From: JANQOH01 sp965200095
Lineage (GTDB): Bacteria; Pseudomonadota; Alphaproteobacteria; UBA7887
NCBI GenBank assembly: GCA_965200095.1
Contig: OZ241350.1
Coordinates: forward strand, 1,984,001-2,048,000
DNA length: 64,000 nucleotides
Reading direction: 5' to 3'
Below, one piece after another: positions 56,559 through 64,000 of the stretch. Both the position numbers and the translations under genes were made by a program. The notes under the pieces are model-generated. The model was not told where the DNA came from. It ran no database searches and saw only the letters and a program-made list of their open reading frames with translations. Position 1 is the first letter of the stretch; each line of letters opens with the position of its first letter.

Positions 56559-58400
56559 CTATTCCGCCGCCGCCCTCGGCGCCGCGCCCTCGTCCGCAAG
56601 CGCCGCCAGGCGTTCGGCCATGAGCACCGATTCCTGCTGACGCCGCCACATTTCCGCATAGACCCCGCCGGCGCGCAGCAGGGCCGCATGGTCGCCGCGC
56701 TCGACGATCCGGCCGCCGTCGAGCACCAGTATCTCGTCGGCGTCCACCACCGTCGAGAGCCGGTGGGCGACGATCAAGGTGGTATGGCCGCGGCTCACCT
56801 CCGCCAGCTCCGCCTGGATTTCCTTCTCCGTCGCCGTGTCCAGAGCGGAGGTGGCCTCGTCGAACACCATCAGCCGGGGCTTCTTCAGCAACATCCGCGC
56901 GATCGCCACGCGCTGCTTCTCGCCGCCCGAAAGTTTGAGTCCGCGCTCGCCGACCATGCTCTCGTAACCCTGAGGCAGCGTCGCGATGAAACCGTCGAGG
57001 CGCGCCATGCGCACCGCGCGATCGATGTCGGGTTCGCCGCAACCCGGACGCGCATAGGCGAGGTTGTAGCGGATGGTGTCGTTGAACAGCACCGTATCTT
57101 GCGGGACGATGCCGATGGCGTCGCGCAGCGACGCCTGCGTCACGCGCCGGACGTCCTGCCCGTCGATGCGGATCGCCCCGGACGAGACATCGTAGAAACG
57201 GAACAGCAGCCGCGACAGGGTCGACTTGCCCGCGCCCGACGGGCCGACGATCGCCACCGTCCGCCCGGGCGCCACCGAAAAATCGATGTCGTGCAGAATG
57301 GGCCGCTGCGGGTCGTAAGAAAAATTCACGCCGTCGAACTCGATCCGGCCCGCCTCGACGGCGAGCGCCCGCGCCCCCGGCGCATCGTCGATCTCGCGCT
57401 TCTCGTCGAGCAGATCGAACATGCGCTCCATGTCCACCAGCGACTGCTTGATCTGCCGGTAGGCGAAGCCGAGAAACCCCAGGGGCTGAAAGAGTTGCAA
57501 CATGAAAGCGTTGATCGCCACCAGATCGCCGATGCCCATGCTCCCGTCGGCGATGCCCGTCGCCGCCAGCAGCAGCACCGCGGTCATTCCGCCGGCAACG
57601 ACGAACGCCTGACCCGCGTTCAGCAGCGCCAGCGACACCTTGGTAATCACCGCCGCGCTCTGGTAGCGCCGAAGCGACACGTCGAAACGCCGCGCCTCGT
57701 GATCCTCGTTCCCGAAATACTTGACCGTTTCGTAGTTCAGCAGGCTGTCGACGGCCTTTGTATTGGCCTGTTCGTCCGACTCGTTCATGCGGCGGACGAA
57801 GCGGATTCGCCACTCGGTGATCAGGAACGTAAAGAAGATATAGACGACTACCGATACAAGAACGATCAGCGCGAAGGAAACGTCGTAACGATAGAGCAGA
57901 ATCGCGCAAACGAGGACGATCTCCAGCAGTGTCGGCAAGATGTTGAACAACATGAACGAGAGGACGAGCTCGATCCCCTTGGTCCCGCGTTCGATGACGC
58001 GGCTGAGTCCTCCGGTGCGGCGGTCGAGATGAAAGGCCAGAGACAGACCGTGGAGATGCCGGAACACCCGCAGCGCGATCTCCCGCACCGCCTGCTGCGC
58101 CACGCGGGCGAACACGGCGTCGCGCAGTTCCCCGAACGCGACTCCCGCCAGGCGCACAAGTCCGAACGCCGCGATCAGCCCTGCGGGAACGGCAACCGCG
58201 CCCAGCTGCCGGTCCGCCTCGAGCGCGTCCACCACCGCGCCGAGCAGGAGCGGCGCCTGCACCACCGCCACTTTCGCGCCGACCAGGAACGCCAGGGCGA
58301 GAACGACGCGGCGGCGCAGGTCCCAACGCCCCTGCGGCCACAGATAAGGGAGCAGCGTGCGGATGGTCTGCGCGTCGCCGCGTCCGCGCGCGTCCGCCAC
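56559..58400 (-). CDS. Atm1-type ABC exporter (fused permease-ATPase)
   Basis: The 613-residue half-transporter has six membrane helices and an ABC domain. Walker A is VGPSGAGKSTLS, the signature KLSGGEKQRVAIARML, Walker B RLMVFDEATSALD, with VAHRLSTVVDADEI as the H loop. Permease features RVIERGTKGIELVLSFMLFN, LLNYETVKYFGNE and KVSLALLNAGQAFV are Atm1/ABCB7 hallmarks. Atm1 exporters move glutathione-linked sulfur species or metal-glutathione complexes and link to Fe-S biogenesis and metal detoxification. Divergent in role from neighbours; 28 bases separate it from the metallohydrolase stop. Confidence 0.93.
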   Translation of the reverse strand: MADARGRGDAQTIRTLLPYLWPQGRWDLRRRVVLALAFLVGAKVAVVQAPLLLGAVVDALEADRQLGAVAVPAGLIAAFGLVRLAGVAFGELRDAVFARVAQQAVREIALRVFRHLHGLSLAFHLDRRTGGLSRVIERGTKGIELVLSFMLFNILPTLLEIVLVCAILLYRYDVSFALIVLVSVVVYIFFTFLITEWRIRFVRRMNESDEQANTKAVDSLLNYETVKYFGNEDHEARRFDVSLRRYQSAAVITKVSLALLNAGQAFVVAGGMTAVLLLAATGIADGSMGIGDLVAINAFMLQLFQPLGFLGFAYRQIKQSLVDMERMFDLLDEKREIDDAPGARALAVEAGRIEFDGVNFSYDPQRPILHDIDFSVAPGRTVAIVGPSGAGKSTLSRLLFRFYDVSSGAIRIDGQDVRRVTQASLRDAIGIVPQDTVLFNDTIRYNLAYARPGCGEPDIDRAVRMARLDGFIATLPQGYESMVGERGLKLSGGEKQRVAIARMLLKKPRLMVFDEATSALDTATEKEIQAELAEVSRGHTTLIVAHRLSTVVDADEILVLDGGRIVERGDHAALLRAGGVYAEMWRRQQESVLMAERLAALADEGAAPRAAAE

Positions 58401-58414
58401 TGTCGCGGGGTCCC

Positions 58415-60460
58415 TCAGCCTTCGGACGGAGCGCCCGGCAGGATCAGAATCTGTCCCGGGAAGATCACGTCAGGGTTGCGTATCTGGTCGCGGTTGGCTT
58501 CGTAGATCGCCATGTTGCGCGCGCCGCGCCCATAAACCTCGCGGGCGATGCGCCACAGATTGCTGCCCACCTGGACCACCTTCAGCCCACCCGTCACCGA
58601 GACGCGCGTCGCGTCCTCAATGTATATCGGCGACTCGATCCGCCCCACCTCGCCTTCCGATACCGTGGCCGTCACCAGAAGGCGGCGCTGCCCGGGCTCG
58701 TTTCCGGCGGACACGAGCCGCCAGTTCCCCGTTGGCCCCGCGGTCACCGACCCCACCGGACGGTTGTCGAGCCAGGCTTCGACCCGTGCGCCGGGGGTCG
58801 TCTTTCCCGCGAAGACAAGATCGTTCTCTTCATAGCCGATGGCGACCGCGGGCGGCGGCGCAGCGCCGCCGTTCGGCTCCTCGCCGCGCCACGATACATC
58901 CTGCGCGTCGGGCCCGGAGTCGAAACGCGGCGACGCGGTCTCGCCCACTGCCGCAGGGGCGGGCGCATCGGGAACGGTCGCGCCGGCGCCCGGCCGCGCC
59001 TCGCGCGCCGGCGCCGGCGGCTGCGCAGCTCCGGAAGAGTCGAGCGCCGCCACAACGATGTCCGGCTCGACCGCAGCACGCGGCGTCGAGGGCGCAACGG
59101 GCGCGCCCGCGAGCGCCGGCTCCCTCGCCGCGTGAACGGGAGGCGCGGGCGCAAGCGCGACGGTCGAATTCGCGCCTGCGTCCTCCGCCTCCGGGGCTGC
59201 CGGGACTCCCGGCGTCACGCCGACGGTCGGCGGCGCGGACACGGCCGGCTCATGCGGCGACGGCGACAGCGCGACGGCGGGTTCGCGAACGGCGCGCGGC
59301 CGTATCGGCGCCGGCGCCGCCGGAGCTGCAAGGGCCGTCTCGAATTCCGGCTCCCTCGCCGCTCGCCGCCGCAAAACCGGCGCGCGCATGGCGTTCGATC
59401 CGGCGAAATCCTCGTCGTCGGGCGTTGACGGCGCAATCTCTCCGGGCGCCGCCGCGCCGGCCGGCGGCGCAGGCTGGAGCGCGCCCCCCTCCGGCGACGC
59501 CGTTTCCCTTTCCAGCGCCGCGACGACATCGGGCGACGCCGCTCTCCCTTCCGGAAACGGCCTTTCGTCGTGTCGCGAGGCGTCGGGTTCGACCGCTGCA
59601 AGAACCGCCGCGGCGTTGTCGTCCGGCATTGCCGCGTCGTCGGGCGACGGCGCCGCGGCGGCCGACGGCGGCGGCGAGCTCGAAAAGTCGGGTTCGTCCG
59701 CCGGCGTCGCGCGTTCGGGCGCGCGCGCAATCTCCGTCGGCGCCGGCGCCGCACCCGCCGGACGGGCGCCGTCGGGGTCCGAAGGCGGCGCGCCGCGATC
59801 CCGCGTCGCTACGTCAGGCGCGCCTGCAGGCGACGGCGCCGCCTCCTCAGGCCGGACGCCATCCGAATACGGCGCGTCCGGCGGCGAGTATCCGGGTTCC
59901 GCGCCGGCGACATCCGCCGCGCCGGCGCTCTCGTCGGCGAGCGCAGGCGTCCCCTCGTCCAACGGCGCTTCTCCCGGAACCGGCGGCAACGCTTCGGGCG
60001 GCGAACTTCCGGGATCGACCCCGGCGACATCCGCCTCATCCGCCATCCCTTCGGCGGGCGCAGGCGACGCCTGCTCCGATAACGTCTCTTCGGGAACGGC
60101 GGGCGGCGAAGCGCCGGGTTCCGGGCCGGCGGTGTCCGGAGTCCCGGCGGGACCGGCGTCGGACACCGCTGCGGGATCGGCGGAAACCGCTCCGCCGGGT
60201 TCCCACGGTTGCGCGGAACGCGACGAACCGTCGGGCGTCGCCGCCGCGATTTCGGCGACGCCCGGAGAGTCCTCTTCCAGAGTCGCCGCCGGATCGCCGG
60301 CTCCTGCGCCCTGGGGCTCCGGCGAAAGCGCGCCGAGTTGGGAACCTCCCGGCTCGCGGGGCGGCGCCTCGGGCGATCCGGACCGCAGCCACAAATATCC
60401 GCCCACCGCGGCCGCGACGACCGCGGCGGCAGCGGCGGCGATCACGACCGGCCTGTTCAC
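58415..60460 (-). CDS. LysM-domain protein with long low-complexity region
   Basis: The 681-residue protein has an N-terminal membrane anchor (residues 4-25, then LWLRSG), about 440 residues of Ala/Pro/Glu/Asp-rich, weakly repetitive sequence, an Ig-like block (GARVEAWLDNRPVGSVTAGP), and a C-terminal LysM (VVQVGSNLWRIAREVYGRG to PGQILILPG). It is probably an inner-membrane-anchored periplasmic protein that binds peptidoglycan; the long acidic spacer could span the periplasm. Many alphaproteobacteria encode a similar but shorter protein next to this LOG/ABC neighbourhood. It lies 14 bases from the Atm1-type gene, so cotranscription is likely. The low-complexity stretch is composition-driven and not comparable between strains by simple alignment. 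Confidence 0.85.
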   Translation of the reverse strand: MNRPVVIAAAAAAVVAAAVGGYLWLRSGSPEAPPREPGGSQLGALSPEPQGAGAGDPAATLEEDSPGVAEIAAATPDGSSRSAQPWEPGGAVSADPAAVSDAGPAGTPDTAGPEPGASPPAVPEETLSEQASPAPAEGMADEADVAGVDPGSSPPEALPPVPGEAPLDEGTPALADESAGAADVAGAEPGYSPPDAPYSDGVRPEEAAPSPAGAPDVATRDRGAPPSDPDGARPAGAAPAPTEIARAPERATPADEPDFSSSPPPSAAAAPSPDDAAMPDDNAAAVLAAVEPDASRHDERPFPEGRAASPDVVAALERETASPEGGALQPAPPAGAAAPGEIAPSTPDDEDFAGSNAMRAPVLRRRAAREPEFETALAAPAAPAPIRPRAVREPAVALSPSPHEPAVSAPPTVGVTPGVPAAPEAEDAGANSTVALAPAPPVHAAREPALAGAPVAPSTPRAAVEPDIVVAALDSSGAAQPPAPAREARPGAGATVPDAPAPAAVGETASPRFDSGPDAQDVSWRGEEPNGGAAPPPAVAIGYEENDLVFAGKTTPGARVEAWLDNRPVGSVTAGPTGNWRLVSAGNEPGQRRLLVTATVSEGEVGRIESPIYIEDATRVSVTGGLKVVQVGSNLWRIAREVYGRGARNMAIYEANRDQIRNPDVIFPGQILILPGAPSEG

Positions 60461-60599
60461 ACGCGCCTCCTCGTAACTGAATCCCGGCTACGGGCAAGGT
60501 ATTATGCCGCCGGTTTCCCGCAAATCCAATGACCGGGCTTCGATCCGGCCGCGCGTCCGCCCCGCGGTCCCGCGACGACCCGCGAGGACGAAGAATGTC

Positions 60600-61151
60600 A
60601 TGAGCGCCACGCTGTGCGTTTTCTGCGGCGCCTCTCGCGGCGGAGACCCCCGGCACGCTGACGGGGCGCGGCGTCTGGGCCGCGCCTGCGCCGAGGCGGG
60701 GGTCGCCCTCGTTACCGGCGGCGCCGCCGATGGCCTGATGGGAGTCGTCGCCGACGCTGCGCTCGCCGCGGGCGGACACGTCACGGGAATCATCCCCGCC
60801 TTCCTCCAGCGCCGCGAAGTCGCCCATACCGGGCTCGACGAAACCCTGGTCGCCGCCGACATGCACGACCGCAAGCAGCGCATGTTCGCGCGCGCCGACG
60901 CCTTCGTGGCCCTGCCCGGCGGCGTCGGCACCCTCGACGAAATCGTCGAGATGCTGACGTGGCGAACCCTCGGGCTGCACCGAAAACCCGTCATGCTCTT
61001 CGGGACGGCCTACTGGCGCCCCCTTCTCGCGCTGCTCCGGCATATGACGGCGAGCGGCTTTCTCTCCCCCGACGCAGCATCGGTCTGCGAAGCGACCGAT
61101 GATGTCGGTCGCATCGTGCGCGCCGCCATGGCGGATCGGACGCCGGCTTGA
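60600..61151 (+). CDS. LOG family protein (TIGR00730-type Rossmann fold)
   Basis: ATG at 60600 gives 183 residues. CVFCGASRGGDPRH at the N-terminus, VTGGAADGLMGVVADAAL and the diagnostic PGGVGTLDEIVEMLTW identify a lysine-decarboxylase-like LOG protein. LOGs are cytokinin riboside 5'-monophosphate phosphoribohydrolases that hydrolyse nucleotide monophosphates to base and ribose 5-phosphate; in bacteria often annotated as nucleotide N-glycosidases. Divergent from the LysM gene and 52 bases ahead of icd. Confidence 0.92.
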   Translation: MSATLCVFCGASRGGDPRHADGARRLGRACAEAGVALVTGGAADGLMGVVADAALAAGGHVTGIIPAFLQRREVAHTGLDETLVAADMHDRKQRMFARADAFVALPGGVGTLDEIVEMLTWRTLGLHRKPVMLFGTAYWRPLLALLRHMTASGFLSPDAASVCEATDDVGRIVRAAMADRTPA

Positions 61152-61203
61152 ACCCGCCGCGAGGGCCGCTATGGTCCGCGCCGCGCCCAGGGAGTCACTC
61201 GAT

Positions 61204-62421
61204 ATGGCCAAAATCCCCGTCGCCGCCCCTGTCGTCGAACTCGAAGGCGACGAGATGACGCGCATCATCTGGCGCTTCATCAAGGACCGCCTCATCCTTC
61301 CGTATCTCGACCTCGAGCTCGAAACCTACGATCTGGGGATCGAGTCCCGCGACGCCACCGACGACGCGGTCACCGTCGAGGCGGCGCACGCCATCGCCCG
61401 GCGCGGCGTGGGGGTCAAATGCGCGACCATCACCCCCGACGAGGCGCGGGTGGCGGAATTCGGCCTCAGGCGCATGTACCGCTCGCCCAACGGAACCATC
61501 CGCAACATCCTCGGCGGCACCGTGTTCCGCCAGCCCATCCTGTGCCGCAACGTGCCGCGGCTCGTCCCCGGTTGGCGCAAGCCCATCGTCATCGGGCGCC
61601 ATGCCTTCGGCGACCAGTACCGCGCCACCGATTTCGCGGTGCCCGGCCCCGGCGCCCTGACCATGCGCTTCCAGCCCGCCGACGGCGGCCCGGCGCAGGA
61701 TTTCGAGATATTCGACTTTCCCGCCGGCGGCGTCGCGCTCGGGATGTACAATCTCGACGAATCGATCCGCGGGTTCGCGCGCGCCTGTATGAACTATGCG
61801 CTGAGCCTCGGCTGGCCCCTCTACATGTCGACCAAGAACACGATCCTCAAAGCCTATGACGGCCGCTTCAAGGACCTGTTCCAGGAGGTGTTCGAGGCCG
61901 AGTTCCGGGACCGCTTCGCCGCCGCAGGCCTTACCTACGAACACCGTCTGATCGACGACATGGTCGCCGCGGCGCTGAAATGGGAGGGGGGCTTCGTCTG
62001 GGCTTGCAAGAACTACGACGGCGACGTGCAGTCCGACACCGTGGCCCAGGGGTTCGGCTCTCTCGGCCTCATGACCTCGGTTCTCCTCACCCCCGACGGG
62101 CGTGTCGTCGAGGCCGAGGCGGCGCACGGCACGGTCACCCGCCACTACCGCCGTCACCGGGCGGGCGAGGAAACCTCCACGAACCCCATCGCCTCGATCT
62201 TCGCGTGGACGCGCGGTCTCTGGCACCGCGGCAAATTCGACGGGACCCCGGAGGTGCAGCGCTTCGCCGAAACCCTGGAGCGCGTCTGCGTCGAAACCGT
62301 CGAGGCCGGGTTCATGACCCGCGACCTCGCGGTTCTCATCGGCGCGGATCAGCCCTGGCAGACGACGCGGCGCTTCCTCGACACGCTCGACGAAAGGCTG
62401 CGCGACGCCCTCGGCGCGTAA
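61204..62421 (+). CDS. icd: NADP-dependent isocitrate dehydrogenase
   Basis: The 405-residue enzyme starts AKIPVAAPVVELEGDEMTRIIW. It has KCATITPDEARV, MYRSPNGTIRNILGGTVFR (isocitrate phosphate-loop Ser region), VIGRHAFGDQYRATDF, VWACKNYDGDVQSDTVAQGFGSLGLMTS in overlapping parts, and EAAHGTVTRHYR with the NADP-binding His/Arg. This matches the homodimeric eukaryotic-like type II subfamily common in alphaproteobacteria. It supplies 2-oxoglutarate and NADPH, linking carbon flow to nitrogen assimilation. Convergent with an SDR gene. Confidence 0.97.
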   Translation: MAKIPVAAPVVELEGDEMTRIIWRFIKDRLILPYLDLELETYDLGIESRDATDDAVTVEAAHAIARRGVGVKCATITPDEARVAEFGLRRMYRSPNGTIRNILGGTVFRQPILCRNVPRLVPGWRKPIVIGRHAFGDQYRATDFAVPGPGALTMRFQPADGGPAQDFEIFDFPAGGVALGMYNLDESIRGFARACMNYALSLGWPLYMSTKNTILKAYDGRFKDLFQEVFEAEFRDRFAAAGLTYEHRLIDDMVAAALKWEGGFVWACKNYDGDVQSDTVAQGFGSLGLMTSVLLTPDGRVVEAEAAHGTVTRHYRRHRAGEETSTNPIASIFAWTRGLWHRGKFDGTPEVQRFAETLERVCVETVEAGFMTRDLAVLIGADQPWQTTRRFLDTLDERLRDALGA

Positions 62422-62442
62422 CCGGCGCCCTCCGGCGGAGAT

Positions 62443-63216
62443 TCAGACCACGGGCGCCAGGCCGCCGTCGAGATTGATTGCGACGCCGGTGATGTAGGCT
62501 GCGCGCGCCGATACCAGAAACGCGCAAAGGTCGGCGAACTCCTCAGCTTCGCCCACCCGGCCGAGCGGAACCGTCCGGCTCAGCTCCTCATAGAGCTCCT
62601 CCACCGGGCGGTTGCCGGCGCGGCGGTTCCACTGCGCGCTCTTGATCAATCCGATGCAGATCGTGTTCACGCGGATGTTGTCCGCCGCAAATTCGTTGGC
62701 GAGGGACTTGGTGAGATTGATCCCCGCGGCGCGGGTGACGCTGGTCGGCAGGGCCCCGGCCGGCGGCGCCTTGCCGCCGACGATGGTCGCGTTCACGATC
62801 GCCCCGCCGCCGCGCTCGCGCAGCAGCGGCACGGTCAGGCGGCACAGCCGCACGCAGGCCATGAGTTTGAGGTCGATATCCTCGCGCCAGGCTTCGTCGT
62901 CCACCGCCTCCAGGCCCGCCGCGGCGGACCGGCCGGCATTGTTGACGACGATATCCACGCCGCCGAAACGCGCTGTCGTCGCCCGCACCAGCGCTTCGAG
63001 ATCGGCGCTCCCGGTCACGTCGGCGCGCTGCGCCGCCACCTCGCCGCCGGTGTCGCGGGTTATCTCTTCCGCCGCGCGCATCAGATGCTCCTCGCGCCGG
63101 GCGCAGATCATCACCTTGCACCCTTCCCGCGCCAGGCGCGCGGCGGTAGCGCGGCCGAGGCCGTCGCTGCCGCCGGTGATCAGCGCCACTTTGCCGTCCA
63201 GGCCGAGATCCAGCAT
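62443..63216 (-). CDS. SDR family protein lacking the catalytic Tyr-Lys pair
   Basis: The 257-residue protein has the cofactor motif TGGSDGLGRATAARL, ADVTGSADLEAL and NNAGRSAAAG, and the typical closing FLVSARAAYITGVAINLDGG, so the Rossmann fold and cofactor site look sound. The catalytic Ser-Tyr-Lys segment is atypical: NATIVGGKAPPAGALPTSVTRAAGINLTKSL shows Thr and Arg where YxxxK should be. It is thus either a non-dehydrogenase SDR or uses other residues. It lies 12 bases after the NIPSNAP gene in an apparent operon. Confidence 0.85.
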   Translation of the reverse strand: MLDLGLDGKVALITGGSDGLGRATAARLAREGCKVMICARREEHLMRAAEEITRDTGGEVAAQRADVTGSADLEALVRATTARFGGVDIVVNNAGRSAAAGLEAVDDEAWREDIDLKLMACVRLCRLTVPLLRERGGGAIVNATIVGGKAPPAGALPTSVTRAAGINLTKSLANEFAADNIRVNTICIGLIKSAQWNRRAGNRPVEELYEELSRTVPLGRVGEAEEFADLCAFLVSARAAYITGVAINLDGGLAPVV

Positions 63217-63228
63217 CTCCCTTCCTCC

Positions 63229-63549
63229 CTACGGATGCGGCCCCCAGGGCGAGGCCATGAGGAGCTTGTTCTCCTGCCGGAGAATCAGCGGCCGCAGTTT
63301 GGCCCCGAACGCCTGGAACCCGGCGTCGGCATAGACCCGCGCCCAGAAGGCGCGGCGGTCGGCGTCGTCTTCGAACCGCCACAGATGCACGAGCTGGTTC
63401 ATCGCCCCGACATCGCCGGTGAAGTAGCCGACCAGGCGACCGGCCGCGAGTTTCTCCAGCGCCGGCCATCCGTGCGCGTCGTAGAGTTTCACCGCCTCGG
63501 CCAGTTTGCCGACATGGAAGGTATAGGTCCGCAGTTCGTAAATCGCCAT
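63229..63549 (-). CDS. NIPSNAP family protein
   Basis: The 106-residue protein starts MAIYELRTYTFHVGKLAEAVKLYDAHG, a clear NIPSNAP opening, and has GRLVGYFTGDVGAMNQLVHLWRFED and RAFWARVYADAGF. It is a ferredoxin-like (dimeric alpha+beta barrel) fold of unknown biochemical role, often near SDR and CoA-ligase genes. A strong ribosome site AGGAGG lies 6 bases before the ATG. It is the first gene of the pair with the downstream SDR. Confidence 0.9.
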   Translation of the reverse strand: MAIYELRTYTFHVGKLAEAVKLYDAHGWPALEKLAAGRLVGYFTGDVGAMNQLVHLWRFEDDADRRAFWARVYADAGFQAFGAKLRPLILRQENKLLMASPWGPHP

Positions 63550-63708
63550 TATGGCCTCCTGCTGTCGCGCGCCGACGCCCGCGAGGGAACGGGGGGGGTC
63601 GCGGCGCGGTTTCTCGCCGGGAGAACGCCGCCGTGCCCCGTTATTCTTTATCGTTGCTCGTCATCCCCACGAAAAGAGCGCCAGCGAATTCCCCGCGGGA
63701 GTCCGGCG

Positions 63709-64000
63709 TCACTCCATCGACGTTTCCGTCTTTTGAGACTCCAGCTCCTCCAGCCTCGCGTCTCGCTCGGCCTCGATCGCCTTGACGAGTTTGTCGCAAT
63801 CCCGGTCGGACTGGGTGCTGCAAATCGTTCGCGCCTCGACGATGGCCGTTGCCGCTTCGGATTCTATCCTTTTCGCCTGCCGGTCGAAAAACGCCTCGCG
63901 CTCTCGGGTATCCGAAAATCGTTTCGGCGTCAGAACTACAGTGACGCTCGGCGGATACTCGTGCATGGCGCCCGATGCGGCATCGACCGCCACGCCGATG
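63709..64000 (-). CDS. hypothetical coiled-coil protein, N-terminus outside the window
   Basis: The minus-strand frame runs from the window edge to a stop at 63709-63711; at least 97 codons are visible and the 5' end is probably beyond base 64000, although GTG 63993 or the ATG of MHEYPPSV are possible starts. The sequence PPSVTVVLTPKRFSDTREREAFF is followed by a charged helix-rich region (AIEAERDARLEELESQKTE) likely to form a coiled coil, with a pair of Cys (ICSTQSDRDC). No family recognised. Confidence 0.55.
   Translation of the reverse strand, partial: IGVAVDAASGAMHEYPPSVTVVLTPKRFSDTREREAFFDRQAKRIESEAATAIVEARTICSTQSDRDCDKLVKAIEAERDARLEELESQKTETSME

Overview
This window reads as a contiguous chromosomal segment of a GC-rich alphaproteobacterium, probably of a Rhodospirillales-like lineage. 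The basis is (i) the ntrB-ntrC-ntrY-ntrX-trkA-trkH-dat-hfq-hflX-mazG order, which is a conserved alphaproteobacterial neighbourhood; (ii) the fused ispDF gene; (iii) the tpiA/secG/pyrG/kdsA/eno/ftsB run with divergent ppiD-trpE; (iv) MucR, Tim44-like, DUF177 and cytochrome bc1 chaperone genes typical of the class. Coding density is high, many genes overlap by 1-17 bases, and GC-rich codon use produces long meaningless open frames on the opposite strands.

Layout. 1-5.6 kb: end of a TatD nuclease gene, a small membrane protein, mazG, a beta-hydroxyacid dehydrogenase, a YdfG-like SDR, hflX-hfq and a D-amino-acid aminotransferase. 5.6-14.6 kb (minus strand): TrkH/TrkA potassium uptake and the NtrBC and NtrYX nitrogen/redox two-component systems. 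14.8-18.3 kb: a divergent zinc pair (CDF exporter, ZIP importer) where many relatives have dusB, then ispDF-pgpA. 18.5-24.2 kb: Tim44-like protein and MltA, CysQ, an O-antigen-ligase-like protein, a KASIII-like enzyme, and a 24-codon pqqA gene (PQQ precursor peptide). 24.3-33 kb (accessory): a LysR regulator, a catalytically dead HtrA-like protein coupled to a periplasmic rhodanese, an alpha/beta hydrolase, a PuuD-like membrane protein with an adjacent 29-residue hydrophobic peptide, a CoA transferase, a VOC protein, adenosine deaminase and a GST. 33-42 kb: housekeeping genes ftsB, eno, kdsA, pyrG, secG, tpiA, ppiD, trpE.

42-46 kb is a coenzyme F420 operon: fused FO synthase (CofGH/FbiC), F420:NADPH oxidoreductase and F420 gamma-glutamyl ligase. 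46-50.7 kb: MucR, DUF177, bc1 chaperone, BamE, an acyl-CoA ligase with a class IV aminotransferase. 50.8-52.9 kb: a membrane H+-pyrophosphatase with the K+-independent signature. 53-54.65 kb is an AT-richer, partly decayed island: a 70-residue membrane/coiled-coil gene, a decayed second copy of it, and an HTH + GIY-YIG nuclease fusion behind a strong promoter. 54.8-56.5 kb: SoxYZ-like carrier and zinc metallohydrolase of the quinoprotein relay type. 56.6-64 kb: Atm1-type ABC exporter, a long low-complexity LysM protein, LOG-family protein, isocitrate dehydrogenase, an SDR lacking its catalytic Tyr/Lys, a NIPSNAP protein and a truncated coiled-coil protein at the edge.

Three themes recur. First, redox cofactors: pqqA and the quinoprotein relay genes imply PQQ-dependent periplasmic oxidation although no dehydrogenase or pqqBCDE lies here, and the F420 operon adds a deazaflavin hydride carrier. 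Second, envelope biogenesis (KdsA, O-antigen ligase, MltA, BamE, PpiD, LysM). Third, nitrogen and ion homeostasis (Ntr, Trk, HppA, CDF/ZIP). The best candidates for undescribed biology are the HTH-GIY-YIG gene in its decayed island, the pseudo-HtrA/rhodanese pair near the orphan pqqA, and the 29-residue peptide. All assignments come from reading the sequence and family knowledge; no searches were run.
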